A stretch of 64,000 nt of DNA from Echiichthys vipera. Lineage: Eukaryota; Chordata; Actinopteri; Perciformes; Trachinidae. Location: contig OY829660.1 in the NCBI GenBank assembly GCA_963691815.1, forward strand, positions 3,503,466 through 3,567,465, given 5' to 3'. This document shows, in pieces, positions 49,773 through 61,630 of this stretch. The notes beneath the pieces were generated by a model that was given only the letters and a program-made list of their open reading frames with translations, did not search any database and was not told the origin of the DNA. A program made the translations under genes and the position numbers. Within the stretch, counting starts at the first letter, position 1; every line of letters begins with the position of its first letter.

Positions 49773-50974
49773 GTGAGGGGGACAAGGATTGAGCTGTGAG
49801 CCCAGAGTACTCATCGCATTCAAGTCTTTGTTTCACGTGAAGGATTAGGAAGAATAACACCCTAAAAAAAATCATCTAAACAGGTTAAAAGATGCATCAT
49901 ATTAGCGATGATATAATAAACAAACTATAACCATGAATAGCAACATAGTAAATGGCAGTGTAGTTCACTGAAGAGCACACAATGAAGTGCAGAACTATGT
50001 GAAGTTCGTTGCTTTCTTGATGCCCACATTGAAATGAGGCTGACTTTTAATTATCTTGCTATTTTTCTCACGGCATCGGTTCAGATGAATTCTAAAGCAG
50101 TGATTCGGCAGGTCCCACACTTTCCACTCTTAAGGATCCTGCCCACGTAGTCTGTTTTACACGTACTGTTAAATATGCAAAGCCTGGACATGCTTGACAG
50201 ATGAAAGAAACCAAATTAAACTTATTCATCTTTACCTTCACAACCCCCAGTCCTAGCCTCTGCGACAGGCAGCAAGACACAGGACTGGAGCTTTTCTATC
50301 ACAGTGTCCTCAGTGTGTTTACTGATGTACGATCAAAATGAATATTTAGACATCCTTTTGTTCATCTCGCTGACACAACCTTAAGAAAGTGTGCGGGCTT
50401 CAACAAAGAGGTAATGATATTCTGTCAGCGGGATACAAGATGAGGACAATATCCAGGATTCCTTCAAGGAAGCAGAGGCAGCTCGTGCTCAAACTTTGCT
50501 CCTGTTTGAAACTGCCCTCAGCTGCAGTCACTGCCAATGTCAGGACACACATTTCATCAACATTATTTGTACTTTTGAAAAAACTATTAGCATTTGTCAT
50601 CAGATTGAGACTGTCAGCTGCTTTATATCACATTTTTATTAATGTTGGATTTCCCTCTGTAACAGCTGATGCTGTTCCTTTATCATGCAGACAGTCCTGG
50701 TAGAGTGAAAGAGACACGTTCTTCCATTCTGTAAATCCTGCCTTTGATGCTCCACTTCTCAGCTATCACATTTAAAGATATATTAAAGACGTGCCCTCGC
50801 TGGATTACAAGTAAATGGGATGTTTTACACGGTATCAGGCCTACTATAACTTTGACAATGTGCTGCCTATATAAGAAATGTACAGGTATGTGATAGCAAT
50901 TCAGACTGGACTTCAGGCTGGTCTAGTCTCACATTGCCAGAAGATGCTCCATCGATGGACATGGTCATCCTAAA

Positions 50975-51270
50975 CTGCTGTGGCCCAGAGGTCCTCCATT
51001 TGAGACGTCGGTGGTTTGATCCTTCGGTCCTTATGTCAAAGTGTCCTAGGGCAAGACACTGAACCCCGATTTGCCCCCCGTGCTGCACATAGGTGTGTGA
51101 ATGTGGTGTGAATGGTTAGTTTAGATTAGATGGCATATGTACATGTAGATGTCCACTGCCATCAGTGTGAATGTCTGTGTGAAAGGGTGAATGTGACAAG
51201 TAGATTGAAAGCGCCATGAGTAGTCAGAAGACTAGAAATTGGCTATATAAGTACAAGTCCATTTACCATT
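50975..51270 (+). mobile_element. tRNA-derived SINE (CTGTGGCCCAGAGG head)
   Basis: The left end is a decayed tRNA-like head (TGTGGCCCAGAGGTC, then GGTTTGATCC as B box). The body carries GTGTCCTAGGGCAAGACAC, the phrase GATGTCCACTGCCATCAGTG and the tail AAGTCCATTTACCA. It matches, in reverse orientation, the elements at 20083 and 27771. Confidence 0.7.
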
Positions 51271-51873
51271 TGGGTGGTGCTGAGCCTGATGGGGTGAAGA
51301 GAACATGACACCCCAGCTCTGTATATCCGGTAAGCCCGATTAAAGACAATCTCTATATATTCAACCTTTAATAACTTAACATTAACAATGGATCAAATGA
51401 CTAAATGTCATGTGTCATCCCATATCCTGAGAGAGACACGGATATACTAGCAAATAGCAAAAAAAGTAATTTATCACATAAGATAATCAAAGCAACAGGA
51501 ACCAGAAGATGTGAGCGTATGGAAGTCAGTAGTGTAGAGAATGATTGAAAATGTACTGTAGAGGTTTTGTGCTCTGCAAATAAAAGAAGGAAGCCAAAAG
51601 ATAAAAGGCAAAGGTGGTGACAGAAGGCATGCCAACTAGGGCTGCTGTCTTATGTGGCATGGAGCACACAGGGTCCAGGAGTGTCCCATGCTGCTGAGTA
51701 CTAATCAGGTCTGAACCCCTGGAGAGAGAGAGAGTGAAACACACAGCAGAGGAAACCAAAAAGAAGGGCTTTCACGAATGTACAAGGTGTTACTTGATAA
51801 CCAACTCTGCGAATGCTGTCAGCTCATTGTTTTGGTTTTCTGGTCCACAAGCTCAGATCCAGTAATGATAATA

Positions 51874-52129
51874 ATGGATGGATTGGATATAGCACCTTTC
51901 TCAGTACTCAAGGCGCCTCACAGAGTCCAGGTTCATTCACACAGACACACATGGTGGAGGTAAACTACGGTAGTAGTCACAGCTGCCCTGGAGCAGACTG
52001 ACGGAAGCGTGGCTGCTAATCAGCGCCTACGGCCCCTCCGACCACCTCTTCAAACATACAGCAGTCTTACACATTCGCACGAGGCGAGGTGGGTGAAGTG
52101 TCTTGTTCTACCTCGTGAGCCACTGCACC
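51874..52129 (-). mobile_element. Decayed relative of the same tRNA-SINE
   Basis: Read on the - strand it opens with a tRNA-like head (GTGGCTCACGAGGTAGAAC) and ends in the same GAAAGGTGCTATATCCAATCC-type tail, CTCAAGGCGC being on the + strand. The middle differs from the other copies, so it may be a separate subfamily. Confidence 0.5.
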
Positions 52130-52687
52130 AAACAAGGCTGCCAGACAGATTTAGCAGCTTGCTGATGGACATTTAGCCGCTAAAAGGATTTTTCTCAGGA
52201 GCTGATGCACACCTAAGAAGAGCTAGAGTGAACACCAGATGAATGTGTATGAGCCGTCTCTTTACTTTTTTTGTATCAGTTAGTACATATTTTCTGTGTA
52301 TACTAGATTAGTCTTGCATCGTGATACGTATCTCCACAGTGCTGTGGAGTATGGTCTGGCTCCACCGGCTTATCATTCTGGGATAGGGGAAAAATGCTCT
52401 GGCTTGTTTGTATTTCTTTAAATCAATTGCAGTCGTCTTCGGCGGCCCCCTTGCAAAATACATAGCGGAGATAATAGAAATGAAGGGCCTGACATCCGGT
52501 GCAAGACAGGGTGCAAGTGAGCCAGACTAGTACTGACTGAAACTATATAATGAATTCAATAAAGTTGCTTGGTGGCCTCAGCAGGAATGTAACTTTTCAA
52601 AGCAGTGTTAATTTTATCCTTACTGAGATTCTGTTACCGTACTAGTAAATCTAAATCCCTCCTGTGTTGGTCTCTTTGCTTCTGCAG

Positions 52688-52938
52688 CCTTTGGATTTTG
52701 AGAAGAAGCCGTCGTACACGGTGGAGATCCAGGTCCAGAACACCCAGATGGACCCCCGCTTCATGTCCACAAGCTCCAAAGACATGGCTACGGTTCGCAT
52801 TGGCGTCGACGACGTGGATGAGCCGCCGCTGTTCGACAAAGCCAGCTATCTGATGGAGGTGAAAGAAGACGCTGCTGTGGGCGTGGCTGTGGGCTCTGTC
52901 AGCGCCATGGACCCCGATGGAGCTCGCAGCATGGTCAA
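52688..52938 (+). CDS. cdh6: Type II cadherin exon: C-terminal half of EC3, EC3-EC4 linker, start of EC4
   Basis: 251 bases, residues 333-415 plus two bases of Lys416. PLDFEKKPSYTVEI carries the EC3 L-D-F-E signature. VDDVDEPPLF (372-381) is the characteristic type II EC3-EC4 calcium linker. EC4 starts SYLMEVKEDAAVGVAVGSV and includes AMDPDGAR with the D-P-D calcium ligands. One codon shorter than the exon I recall in CDH6. The relatives' LGPFKD segment is here STSSKD, which lacks the conserved G-P-F. Acceptor TTCTGCAG; donor GTAAGG, phase 2. DFEKK and GAR.MVK favour CDH6 over CDH9 or CDH10. Confidence 0.93.
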
Positions 52939-53284
52939 GTAAGGCTAAACTTCAGTCTGATCATCCTAAAAAATATAGGTCATGAACTAATAAGGCAGAC
53001 AATGAACCAATGAAATGTCAAAAGACACAGTGATCTGGAACATAGTGGGTAATGCACATGATGGAAAGAAGACCGAGCGGACCTCATGACAGGCAGAGCA
53101 TGAGTAAATGAGGTGTGATCTGCAGGACCGGCGCGAGTCTGTGGACTATGGGCCTCGTATGATCCTACCTTTAGACTTCTCAGAGGCACTTTTGGATATA
53201 TTCTCTTTACTGGTAATCATGGGAACAAGGGTAATGGTAATAGGAATATGGTGATGCATCTTGGGATTGAATGCTGAATGCTGA

Positions 53285-54205
53285 AGTAAGTTACAGTAAA
53301 GTACAGTGAAGTGTAGCAGCCTTTCTTACTGAAGTTAGTTAGTTACAGTAAAGTACAGTGAAGTGTAGCAGCCTTTCTTACTGAAGTAAGTTACAGTAAA
53401 GTACAGTGAAGTGTAGCAGCCTTTCTTACTGAAGTAAGTTAGTTACAGTAAAGTACAGTGAAGTGTAGCAGCCTTTCTTACTGAAGTAAGTTACAGTAAA
53501 GTACAGTGAAGTGTAGCAGCCTTTCTTACTTAAGTAAGTAAGTTACAGTAAAGTACAGTGAAGTGTAGCAGCATTTCTTTCAAACGTAAGTTAGTTACAG
53601 TAAAGTACAGTGAAGTGTAGCAGCCTTTCTTACTGAACTAAGTTACAGTAAAGTACAGTGAAGTGTAGCAGCCTTTCTTACTGAAGTAAGTTACAGTAAA
53701 GTACAGTGAAGTGTAGCAGCATTTCTTACTGAAGTAAGTTAGTTACAGTAAAGTACAGTGAAGTGTAGCAGCCTTTCTTACTGAAGTAAGTAAGTTACAG
53801 TAAAGCACAGTGAAGTGTAGCAGCCTTTCTTACTGAAGTAAGTTAGTTACAGTAAAGTACAGTGAAGTGTAGCAGCCTTTCTTACTGAAGTTAGTTACAG
53901 TAAAGTACAGTGAAGTGTAGCAGCCTTTCTTACTGAAGTAAGTAAGTTACAGTAAAGTACAGTGAAGTGTAGCAGCCTTTCTTACTGAAGTAAGTTAGTT
54001 ACAGTAAAGTACAGTGAAGTGTAGCAGCCTTTCTTACTGAAGTAAGTAAGTTACAGTAAAGTACAGTGAAGTGTAGCAGCCTTTCTTACTGAAGTAAGTT
54101 AGTTACAGTAAAGTACAGTGAAGTGTAGCAGCCTTTCTTACTGAAGTAAGTTAGTTACAGTAAAGTACAGTGAAGTGTAGCAGCCTTTCTTACTGAAGTA
54201 AGTTA
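53285..54205 (+). repeat. ~48-52-bp minisatellite, 18 units
   Basis: The core TACAGTAAAGTACAGTGAAG is followed by TGTAGCAGCCTTTCTTACTG. I count 18 copies of CAGTGAAGTGTAGCAG. Unit length varies by 4-bp steps through one, two or three AAGT/TAGT blocks between cores. It lies 350 bp downstream of the EC3-EC4 exon. Confidence 0.92.
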
Positions 54206-54742
54206 CAGTCAACACGTCTCGAATGTTACAGATTATAACTTTAAATACATTTTCCAACTTGAATAAAAATCAGCTGGTCACAGCTGTGGTACCAACGTTA
54301 CCTCATTTGAGACGGGATAAGTGTAGAAATGTGCTGTCAGTATTCTGCTTATCTGGATGAAGCAACACCTTGCGATCCTGATGCATTTTTCAGTACCTTG
54401 CTGTGTTGAAATGATGCTCTGGTGGGCACTGATGTGATGAAGATTGGAGGTGAAGGGGTGGAGGAGGACTTCAGCGGCTCATAGCGAAATGACAACTGAC
54501 AGCAGCGGAGAGGAAAGCAGATTTAAAGTTTGGCAGAAATGAGTTGATAGGCTTAGGGAGACTGTGGCAGAAAGAGGTCGGTTTAACACGAGTGAACAGC
54601 TATAATCAGCTGATGGAGTAGGAGCCAGAGAGGGAGACGGAGAGAATGTGATGAATGAGAGTCTTCTTTACTGGACTTAAGCTTCATTTTACAGAGTAGA
54701 TAGGTAAGTCTGCTATGGCACATTGGACATCTTCAAAACTGA

Positions 54743-55344
54743 GGGCGCACTCACACTGTCCTTCCGCACCGCGCCAAAACAGGTTTTTCGGGTCAAGCCT
54801 AGTGCGTTTGACCAGTGTGAGTGCAACCGCTCCGCGCATAACTGCGGCGAGGTGGGCTTTTGTAGAGCGCGTTTGCACATGTACGAGCACGAGCGTGCGC
54901 ACGTGTACGAGCATGAGCACGAGGCCTACGGCGGTTCCGACGTCATTTATGTGCGCCTGTTGGGACATAGAAAATAGAAGGAGGGACCATTTGCGGACAT
55001 TTAACAACAACAACAATGGCGGCGAAAGGTTCACGTTGGTGTGATGCGGAGGTGGAGTGTTTACTGCAGATTTGGTCGATGAAAATATTCAAAAACAGTC
55101 GACAAGACGCACAAAAACTCTGAGGTCTACGGAAAGATTTGTAAACAAAGCGACGCATCGCGATGCCGTCAATCAATGCGTGTGACGTGTTACGGCCTGA
55201 TGACGTATGGACAGCAAGAAGCATTTGCGCGAGGCCCAGGCAGTGTGAGTACAAACGGGCCTGGGGCACTGGGGGAGAGGGAGGGGGGGGGACAAGTACC
55301 CTAAAGCCCGGGGCGCGGTGCGGAAGGACAGTGTGGGTGCGCCC
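54743..55344 (+). mobile_element. Harbinger-type MITE, copy 11 (full length)
   Basis: 602 bp with both termini and flanks TGA and TTA. The Myb-fragment ATG is at 55016. The CGAGCACGAG block and CACGTG are well kept. Confidence 0.85.
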
Positions 55345-55969
55345 TTACAAGCAAATGTCAGCACTGGTGAGTGTAGATGCTAGATGGATCTTATTCTTCA
55401 ATACCACTTCTAACATAACGCAGAATCTACAGTTAGCAGCACAAGTGTGTGTGATAAATAGATAGTACAATACTTTCACAAATCACCTGTTTTTAACTGG
55501 ACTTCCTTCTGGACTAATTGAAAGTCATCCCAGATAGCAGACTGAACACAGGAAGCCAGTTTCTGCAGAAAGTTAGCAAATCTTCACATCCTGTCATCTC
55601 AGCAAAAGCACTGTACACTGAAGTTGGATAAAGTGACTTCTAATGAACCTGGACTCTTCAAAGACTTGTGAGGAGTTGTGATAAGAGTCTGAAAAAAATA
55701 GAAACAGAAGAGAAATATGAAGTAGGTTTGAAAGACAGGTGGTGGTGGTGACTTAAGATTATAGACTAGCAGGATGTACAGCTGTGTGTGAAAACTGCTG
55801 ACTACATACAAAAGAGAAACCTGCATCTACGGGGGGATAGGGATGGTCACCAGCCGCTACGGTAACACTGGTACCATCCAAACTGGTTCTCTCTTGATCG
55901 GCGTTGTGTCTGAGAGTCTTCTGTTGTGTGCTTTATTAGACACATACAGATTAGTGGTCTTTTAAGTGC

Positions 55970-56024
55970 GCGTGTGTGTGTGTTTGTGCGTGCATGCATG
56001 CGTGCGTACGTGCGTGCATGCGTG
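55970..56024. repeat. GTGC/GCAT-rich simple repeat
   Basis: Alternating GTGTGTGT and GTGCATGCATGCGTGCGTAC. It is a purine-pyrimidine alternating tract. Confidence 0.8.
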
Positions 56025-56497
56025 TCTTTCATTCACCTGTGTTGATATACAGAGCACACTGTTGCGAGACTTAGATTAAGACTAAGGTGGAGCTAGAGAC
56101 ACTGCAGCCCCTTGGTTGGTGCAATCCCCCCCCCCCCCCCAATAAACACACACCTAATTTGGCATTGCAGCTGTTGTGATCCTATCGCAAGATGGTCTCT
56201 AGCTGTATTGATCCTTTCTCAAACAGCATCAGTACATCCTGAGGGGTGTACTACAAAGCGTGCTGAACATCCCCGGGGTTTCTTTAGATAGCCTGGATCG
56301 ACAAATATGAAACTCGCCATCACAGTAAAAAGGTACCACGAAGGCTCACTGAAGAGTTAATTTGTCAAGCCAGGGTTTGTGTCTTATTTTCAATGCACGT
56401 TCTCATAAAAAGGGAGTGTATCGCGTCATTTGACTCCCTTGATTGCCCTTTGGACAGATCAAGGGCCGCATATTTCACTCATTATAATTATTATAAA

Positions 56498-56971
56498 GGT
56501 GGGCTTTAGTGGAGCCGTTTGCACATGTAAGAGCACGAGCGTGTGCACGTGTACGAGCACGAGCACGAGCCCTACGGCGGTAGCAGTATGTGCACCTGTT
56601 CGGACATAGAAAATATAAGGAGGGACCATGCGCGGACATTTAACAACAACAACAATGGCGGTGAAAGGTTCACGTTGGTGTGATGCGGAGGTGGAGTGTT
56701 TACTGCAGATTTGGTTGATGAAAAGATTCAAAAACAGTCGACAAGACGCACAAAAACTCTGAGGTCTGTGGAAAGATTTGTAAACAAAGCCACACACACG
56801 CGATCAATGCGTGTGACGTGTTACGGCGTGATGTCGTATGGACAGCAAGAAGCATTGGCCGAGGCCCAGGCAGTGTGAGTACAAACAGGCCTGGGGCGCG
56901 GGGGGAGAGGGAGGGGGGACAAGTACCCTAAAGCCTGGGTCGCGGTGCGGAAGGACAGTGTGAGTGCGCCC
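56498..56971 (+). mobile_element. Harbinger-type MITE, copy 12 (5'-truncated)
   Basis: Begins inside the element at GGTGGGCTTTAG and lacks the left ~110 bp. The right terminus is intact, followed by TCA. Myb-fragment ATG at 56655. Confidence 0.8.
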
Positions 56972-57148
56972 TCAGTCAACTAAAACTAGACTAAAAGTAA
57001 AACAGGCCGCCAAAAACGACACTAGAGGCAGGACAGAGCAAAGCTGGAGACTGGGACTGAGCTCTTATTTCGCTACAGTCAAAGCAGGCGAGCTGATGAG
57101 CAACATATTCCAATTAAAACAGGAACCATGGAGTGCTTAAAGTGATGT

Positions 57149-57149
<1 letters not shown>

Positions 57150-57186
<37 letters not shown>
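57150..57186. repeat. CA microsatellite
   Basis: About 18 CA units. Confidence 0.9.
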
Positions 57187-57190
<4 letters not shown>

Positions 57191-58151
57191 CAGTTATTGC
57201 TGTTTTGTGTGCCTGTGTGTATGGGACTGTATCATCTCTTCACATTGTGTCAGTGAACTATTATTTTACCGTTGAGTGCTTTCTAATTATGATCGGGCCC
57301 GGATTCACTGAAGCAGTGTTTTCTTTCGAATTCATATTTCTCCCCATGGAAAACTGTAATTACGATGGTACGGCACATAATGAGCAGCTGATAGCAGTTT
57401 GATGTTGTGTTTGAGTCGATGGTGAAGCCAGCCTCGATCCAGACGCCCCACACATGTTCACACACGATACAATATGTCTCCACTTTGACAGGCAGGTGAA
57501 AAAGAGGGAAGCGAAAGCATCTCACTTCAATTATCCGCTGAGTGCTGTGAAGCTGTGGATAGCTATATTCGGCTAGTTAGTTAGCTAGTTTGAAAACAGA
57601 TGTTTCTCTGTGAGCAGTCCACAGACAGTGGGAAGAGATTTTCAAGTAGCTGTGATGTTTTTAACAGGCTACGGTAGAGAGTGCACAGGAGGAGAGGGAT
57701 GCATGCAGTATCTCCCGCTGCTGGTTATTATGTTTGAATGTCAAGGCTAGTTATTTCTGTCCAACCTCACGGATCAAGTCTGCACATCTCGGCGCCGGTG
57801 ACAGCCGCAGCCGTAGGCAGTCTGATTCCAGGTTGTCTGTGCTTCCATCCGTCCCCTTCTGCTCAACACGATAGCTCAGAAACCAACGAGGGATGTATAG
57901 GATCAAAAGATGAACATTTATATCCAAAGAGTCGATGATCAACTTCACTGTGACATCATCATGTTTCATAAATCAAGAAAAGGAATTAAGACGTTTGGTC
58001 CGATACTGAAGTGGCGACACTAATCTTGAAACTGTGCTGGCTGTAGAGATCTGTGTGTGAGTCGCTAACAGTCAGACGTGGCTAACACTGATTAGCTCGG
58101 AGCAGCACGTTAATGCCATTAAAACGTCATTTTTATAATACTGCTCAAAAT

Positions 58152-58513
58152 ATTCATTCATTCATCTTCAACCTCTTGTCCCTGATGGGGTCGCGGGGGG
58201 CTGGAGCCGATCCCAGCTGACATCGGGCGTGTGGCGCGGTAAACCCTGGACAGGACGCCAGTCTATCGCAGGGCACATAGAGACGAACAGAGACAGACAA
58301 CCATTCACACCTACGGGTGATTTAGAGTCATCAATGAACCGAACACCTGCACGTCTTTGGACTGTGGGAGGAAACCGGAGAACCCGGAGAAAACCCACGC
58401 AGACACGGGGACAACATGCAAACTCCACACAGAAGGGCCCCAATCCGGGATGCGAACCGGGAACCTTCTCGCTGTGAGGTGACAGTGCTAACCACTACTT
58501 CACCGTGACGCCC
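58152..58513 (-). mobile_element. V-SINE, full length
   Basis: Complete copy on the - strand. It runs from the ATTCATTCATC tail at left to a tRNA-like head at right (complement: GTAGTGGTTAGCACTGTCAC; B box GGTTCGCATCC). Confidence 0.85.
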
Positions 58514-59100
58514 ATGTGTGTTATTATTTGATGTATGTAAATGCTGAAAAAGACCATGGGATGATTTTGCGCTGGAATTACAGTCTGGATTTAAAGTGCA
58601 ACTCGCCCGGTTGGTATTCAATTCTCTTGAGAACAATAATAAAAAAAAGAAGAGAAACCTTACTAGCTCAACATCAAGACAGACTAAATGAACTGATAAG
58701 AAAATGTTACAGGTCAAATACACATCCACATCCCACCGTACAGAAGTAAAACCAAAATATCCCGGATACAGGCACCGTCATGTTGTAATAATGGTGTTGG
58801 GATCGTGTTGGGATTGGGCACAGCTGTCAATCAGAAAATCACATCTCTCAGCAAATATCGGCAAAAAAAATCATCAGTACATACTTTATCAGTCATCGGC
58901 TAAGGCTGATGAAAAAAAATCGGAATCCGAATCGGCCCTAAAAAAATCCCTATCCATCGATCCCTAACGCAAAGTGGACTGAACTTCCCAATAGAGTAAG
59001 GTCAACTGAGGCTTGTCAAGTTTGTTCTATTATTCTTTTAGTTTCAACACCATTATTCCTTTAGCTTTGAGGTGTAACTAATGTATGTGGAGGATTAAAT

Positions 59101-59146
59101 GCACGCTTTAGTGTTGTCTGGCCTCGTAGACAACACTAAAGCGTGC
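59101..59146. repeat. Perfect 19-bp inverted repeat with 8-base loop
   Basis: GCACGCTTTAGTGTTGTCT (59101-59119), loop GGCCTCGT, then AGACAACACTAAAGCGTGC (59128-59146). Every base pairs. It lies about 290 bp upstream of the EC4 exon. Confidence 0.9.
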
Positions 59147-59437
59147 TCATGCAGCAGTTCAGGCCCAAAGTAATGCAATGCCTATAACAGCAGATTGTAC
59201 CTTCTACAGCGTAAAAGACTTAAATGTGCTCAATAGCTCTGTAGTGCACCGCGTCACTTTGGATTTAGCTCTCACGCCATGAGCTCCCCTCCGCCACAGA
59301 TCTGGAGAAATCAATTATTCTCTCTGCTGTGGTGACTCCCTGGCGGGGCTGCACAGATTCTAGGGTTACTGTAGTTCATCCCACCCGCTGGCTTAATTTA
59401 GCCCTCTCTCACCTTCTCTCTGTCTCGCTTGTTACAG

Positions 59438-59574
59438 GTACTCTATCGACCGCCGCACCGACATGGATCGCCTGTTCAACGTCCATCCAGGAAATGGATC
59501 CGTGTTCCTGCTCAAAAGCCTGGACAGAGAGGAGACTGCCTGGCATAATATTTCAATCATGGCCACCGAGTTCA
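59438..59574 (+). CDS. cdh6: Type II cadherin exon: central part of EC4
   Basis: 137 bases, the length expected for this exon, encoding the last base of Lys416 to Phe461 plus one base of the next codon. YSIDRRTDMDRLFNVHPGNG is followed by SVFLLKSLDREETAWHNISI and MATEF. It includes the EC4 DRE calcium motif (445-447) and two possible N-glycosylation sequons, NGS at 435 and NIS at 453. The acceptor is TGTTACAG and the donor GTAAGT, phase 1. This is the last exon in the window. The following exon, expected to encode the end of EC4 with a D-x-N-D-N linker, was not found before 64000. DMDR and GNGS agree with CDH6. Confidence 0.93.
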
Positions 59575-60207
59575 GTAAGTCCAGCAGGGGCCCGAACTAT
59601 TTGCGGAGATGATGTGATGTATTGATGTGGAGTGGAGATGTATAGAGCCAGACAGAATTGCATCAGTCACAGTCACTTGTGCAGATAGTTTCAGTCCAGG
59701 TTTGGAGATATCTGCCTTTACCGTTCCTGCTGAGAGCTCCTCGGAGCATCTCAAATGACTGCAGTTTTGCCTGTAATCACTTTCTACACAAGAGATTGTT
59801 CTTAATATCCTGTTCTGTGTCAGCAACACGCTCCGCAGATTGTCTGAATAACAGGGACACTGTTGCGGGAGAGACACTTTGCTGTCGAGTTTTACAAATG
59901 TCCCTTTTTCACTGATATGTGCAGTGGAGAAAAATCCTTTGCACTGGGGCGGAGGCACATATTTAATCTTAAAACCTTACCACTAAAGTAATTATCCACA
60001 TACTAAGGTTTTATCAGTCATAACAGCAGGTTTTTACTTATTTCTTGTGAGGTTACAAAATCAGATAGTTTACCTGGTGGCTAAGCTCAAAAATCCATTT
60101 AGGAATGACTCGTTGAAACTCTCTGTCTCTAAATTTTGATCTGTTTACAGTAAAACATCAAATGGATTTGCTGCAATACTCGCCGTGTTAATCAAAAAGT
60201 GTACAGA

Positions 60208-60758
60208 CACTCTGTAATGTAATATAGCTGGATACATAGGCTATGATCTGATTCAGGGAATGATACATTTTAATAGATTCTGTGTGATTTCATTTGGTGC
60301 CGTTTCACGCGATACAATGCAATCTGATTTACATTTGAGGAGCTCTTTTCCAAAACGCTATAAATCAGTTTTAATAGTTTTAATAAAAGCGAACCACAAA
60401 GATCTGCATTTGGAGGCTGAGAGACCACGACTGGCACCAAAAGCAAACCTGGATAAGCAGCACCAGTGCACGACACACTGCCACAGTCGTTTGCCGTGTT
60501 AACTACGAGTTCCTGCAGATGCAAGAGCAAATCATCTGGACGAGTTGGTGATAGAGACGATTGACAAATATATACAACCGTACGGTAGGGCAGTGCATCT
60601 CTCCCTTAGAAGACACTCTGTAATGTAATATAGCTGGATACATAGGCTACGATCTGATTCAGGGAATGATACATTTTAATAATGATTCTGTTTGATTTCA
60701 TTTGGTGCCGTTTCATGCGATACAATGCAATCTGATTTACATTTGAGGAGCTCTTTTC
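60208..60758 (+). repeat. Direct duplication of ~140 bp around the GAGCTC MITE
   Basis: The segment from GACACTCTGTAATGTAATAT to ATTTGAGGAGCTCTTTTCC occurs at 60208-60352 and again at about 60612-60756. The sequence ATACTCGCCGTGTTAATCAA flanks the whole block at 60178 and at 61194. Confidence 0.7.
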
Positions 60759-61187
60759 CAAAATGCTATAAATCCAATTTAATAGTTTTCAGGAGCATTA
60801 CATTTTTTACCCAGACCCACACATTTGGTTAATATTCAGTGTATCTTGTCAAAATGGTTTTTATGTATGGCTCAGTCTGAACATGTTGAACGGACGGACG
60901 ACACAAAAAACTCTCCCGCTTCAGAGCGCCGCCATGTTGGATCGCATAGAACGCTCACTGAATTCTGATTGGTCGAGAGGACGTATCGCGTTTAGGCTAA
61001 AAATAGGTTTGGCGCTGGTCGTGGTTTGGAAAGGAACTGCATCTTGAGACCGTTTCAAACAAGGAAATATAGAGATTTGGCAGAAACACTGATGAAGCAG
61101 TGAAAAGGTTCTGTATACAGCAAAGTGGCTCAAACTCATTTGTTTTAAATTTGGCTTTTATCTCGTTTTGGAAAAGAGCTCTTCATA
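60742..61187. mobile_element. MITE with GAGCTCTTTTCCAAAACG ends, copy 2
   Basis: Same element as 22632-23073 with few differences. A stub of its left ~45 bp also stands at 60338-60378. Confidence 0.7.
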
Positions 61188-61630
61188 TACTGCAATACTC
61201 GCCGTGTTAATCAAAAAGTGAATAGACACAGCATAGGGCTGATAAGAGGCTCCATACACAGAGAGCCATCAGTAGCAGTTTTGGTCACACTGAGCTGTTG
61301 AGCTCCGTGATGATTTTCTGCTCATGAAAACAGAATCCCCTAAAATGTCATTTTGTTGAGCTTGTATTAAATTAAGATTCAAACAACTTTATTGTCTACC
61401 ACTAATGATAGAAAACTGTCTCAGGTCAGAGGCTCACACACAGCATGAACACCCGCAGAAGAACACAATTACATTCAAACAAACAACAACAATCCCATGA
61501 ATAATCGTCGCCACAAGATGTATTTAGAGGAAACCCTGGGTGATGTTTTATTAACTTTTGTTAGATGACGGTGCGGCTTCAGAGGAGCGGGCTGTGGCGG
61601 TAAAATGGTGGATAAATACTTCCATTTCCC

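Larger units (their letters stand above)
49773..52687 (+). other. cdh6: Cadherin intron, 2.9 kb
   Basis: Phase 0 intron containing a tRNA-SINE on the + strand (50975-51270) and a related decayed copy on the - strand (51874-52129). The remainder shows no recognisable element. Confidence 0.85.
52939..59437 (+). other. cdh6: Cadherin intron, 6.5 kb
   Basis: Phase 2 intron. It contains the ~50-bp minisatellite starting 350 bp after the donor, two Harbinger MITE copies (54743 and 56498), a full-length V-SINE (58152-58513), GT- and CA-rich arrays and a perfect hairpin at 59101-59146. In 55345-55970 and 57187-58151 I see nothing specific. Confidence 0.85.

Noticed and set aside
56237..56340. GGGTGTACTACAAAGCGTGC, possibly the end of another known fish DNA transposon
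   Set aside because: Only one end is recognisable and the partner end is uncertain.
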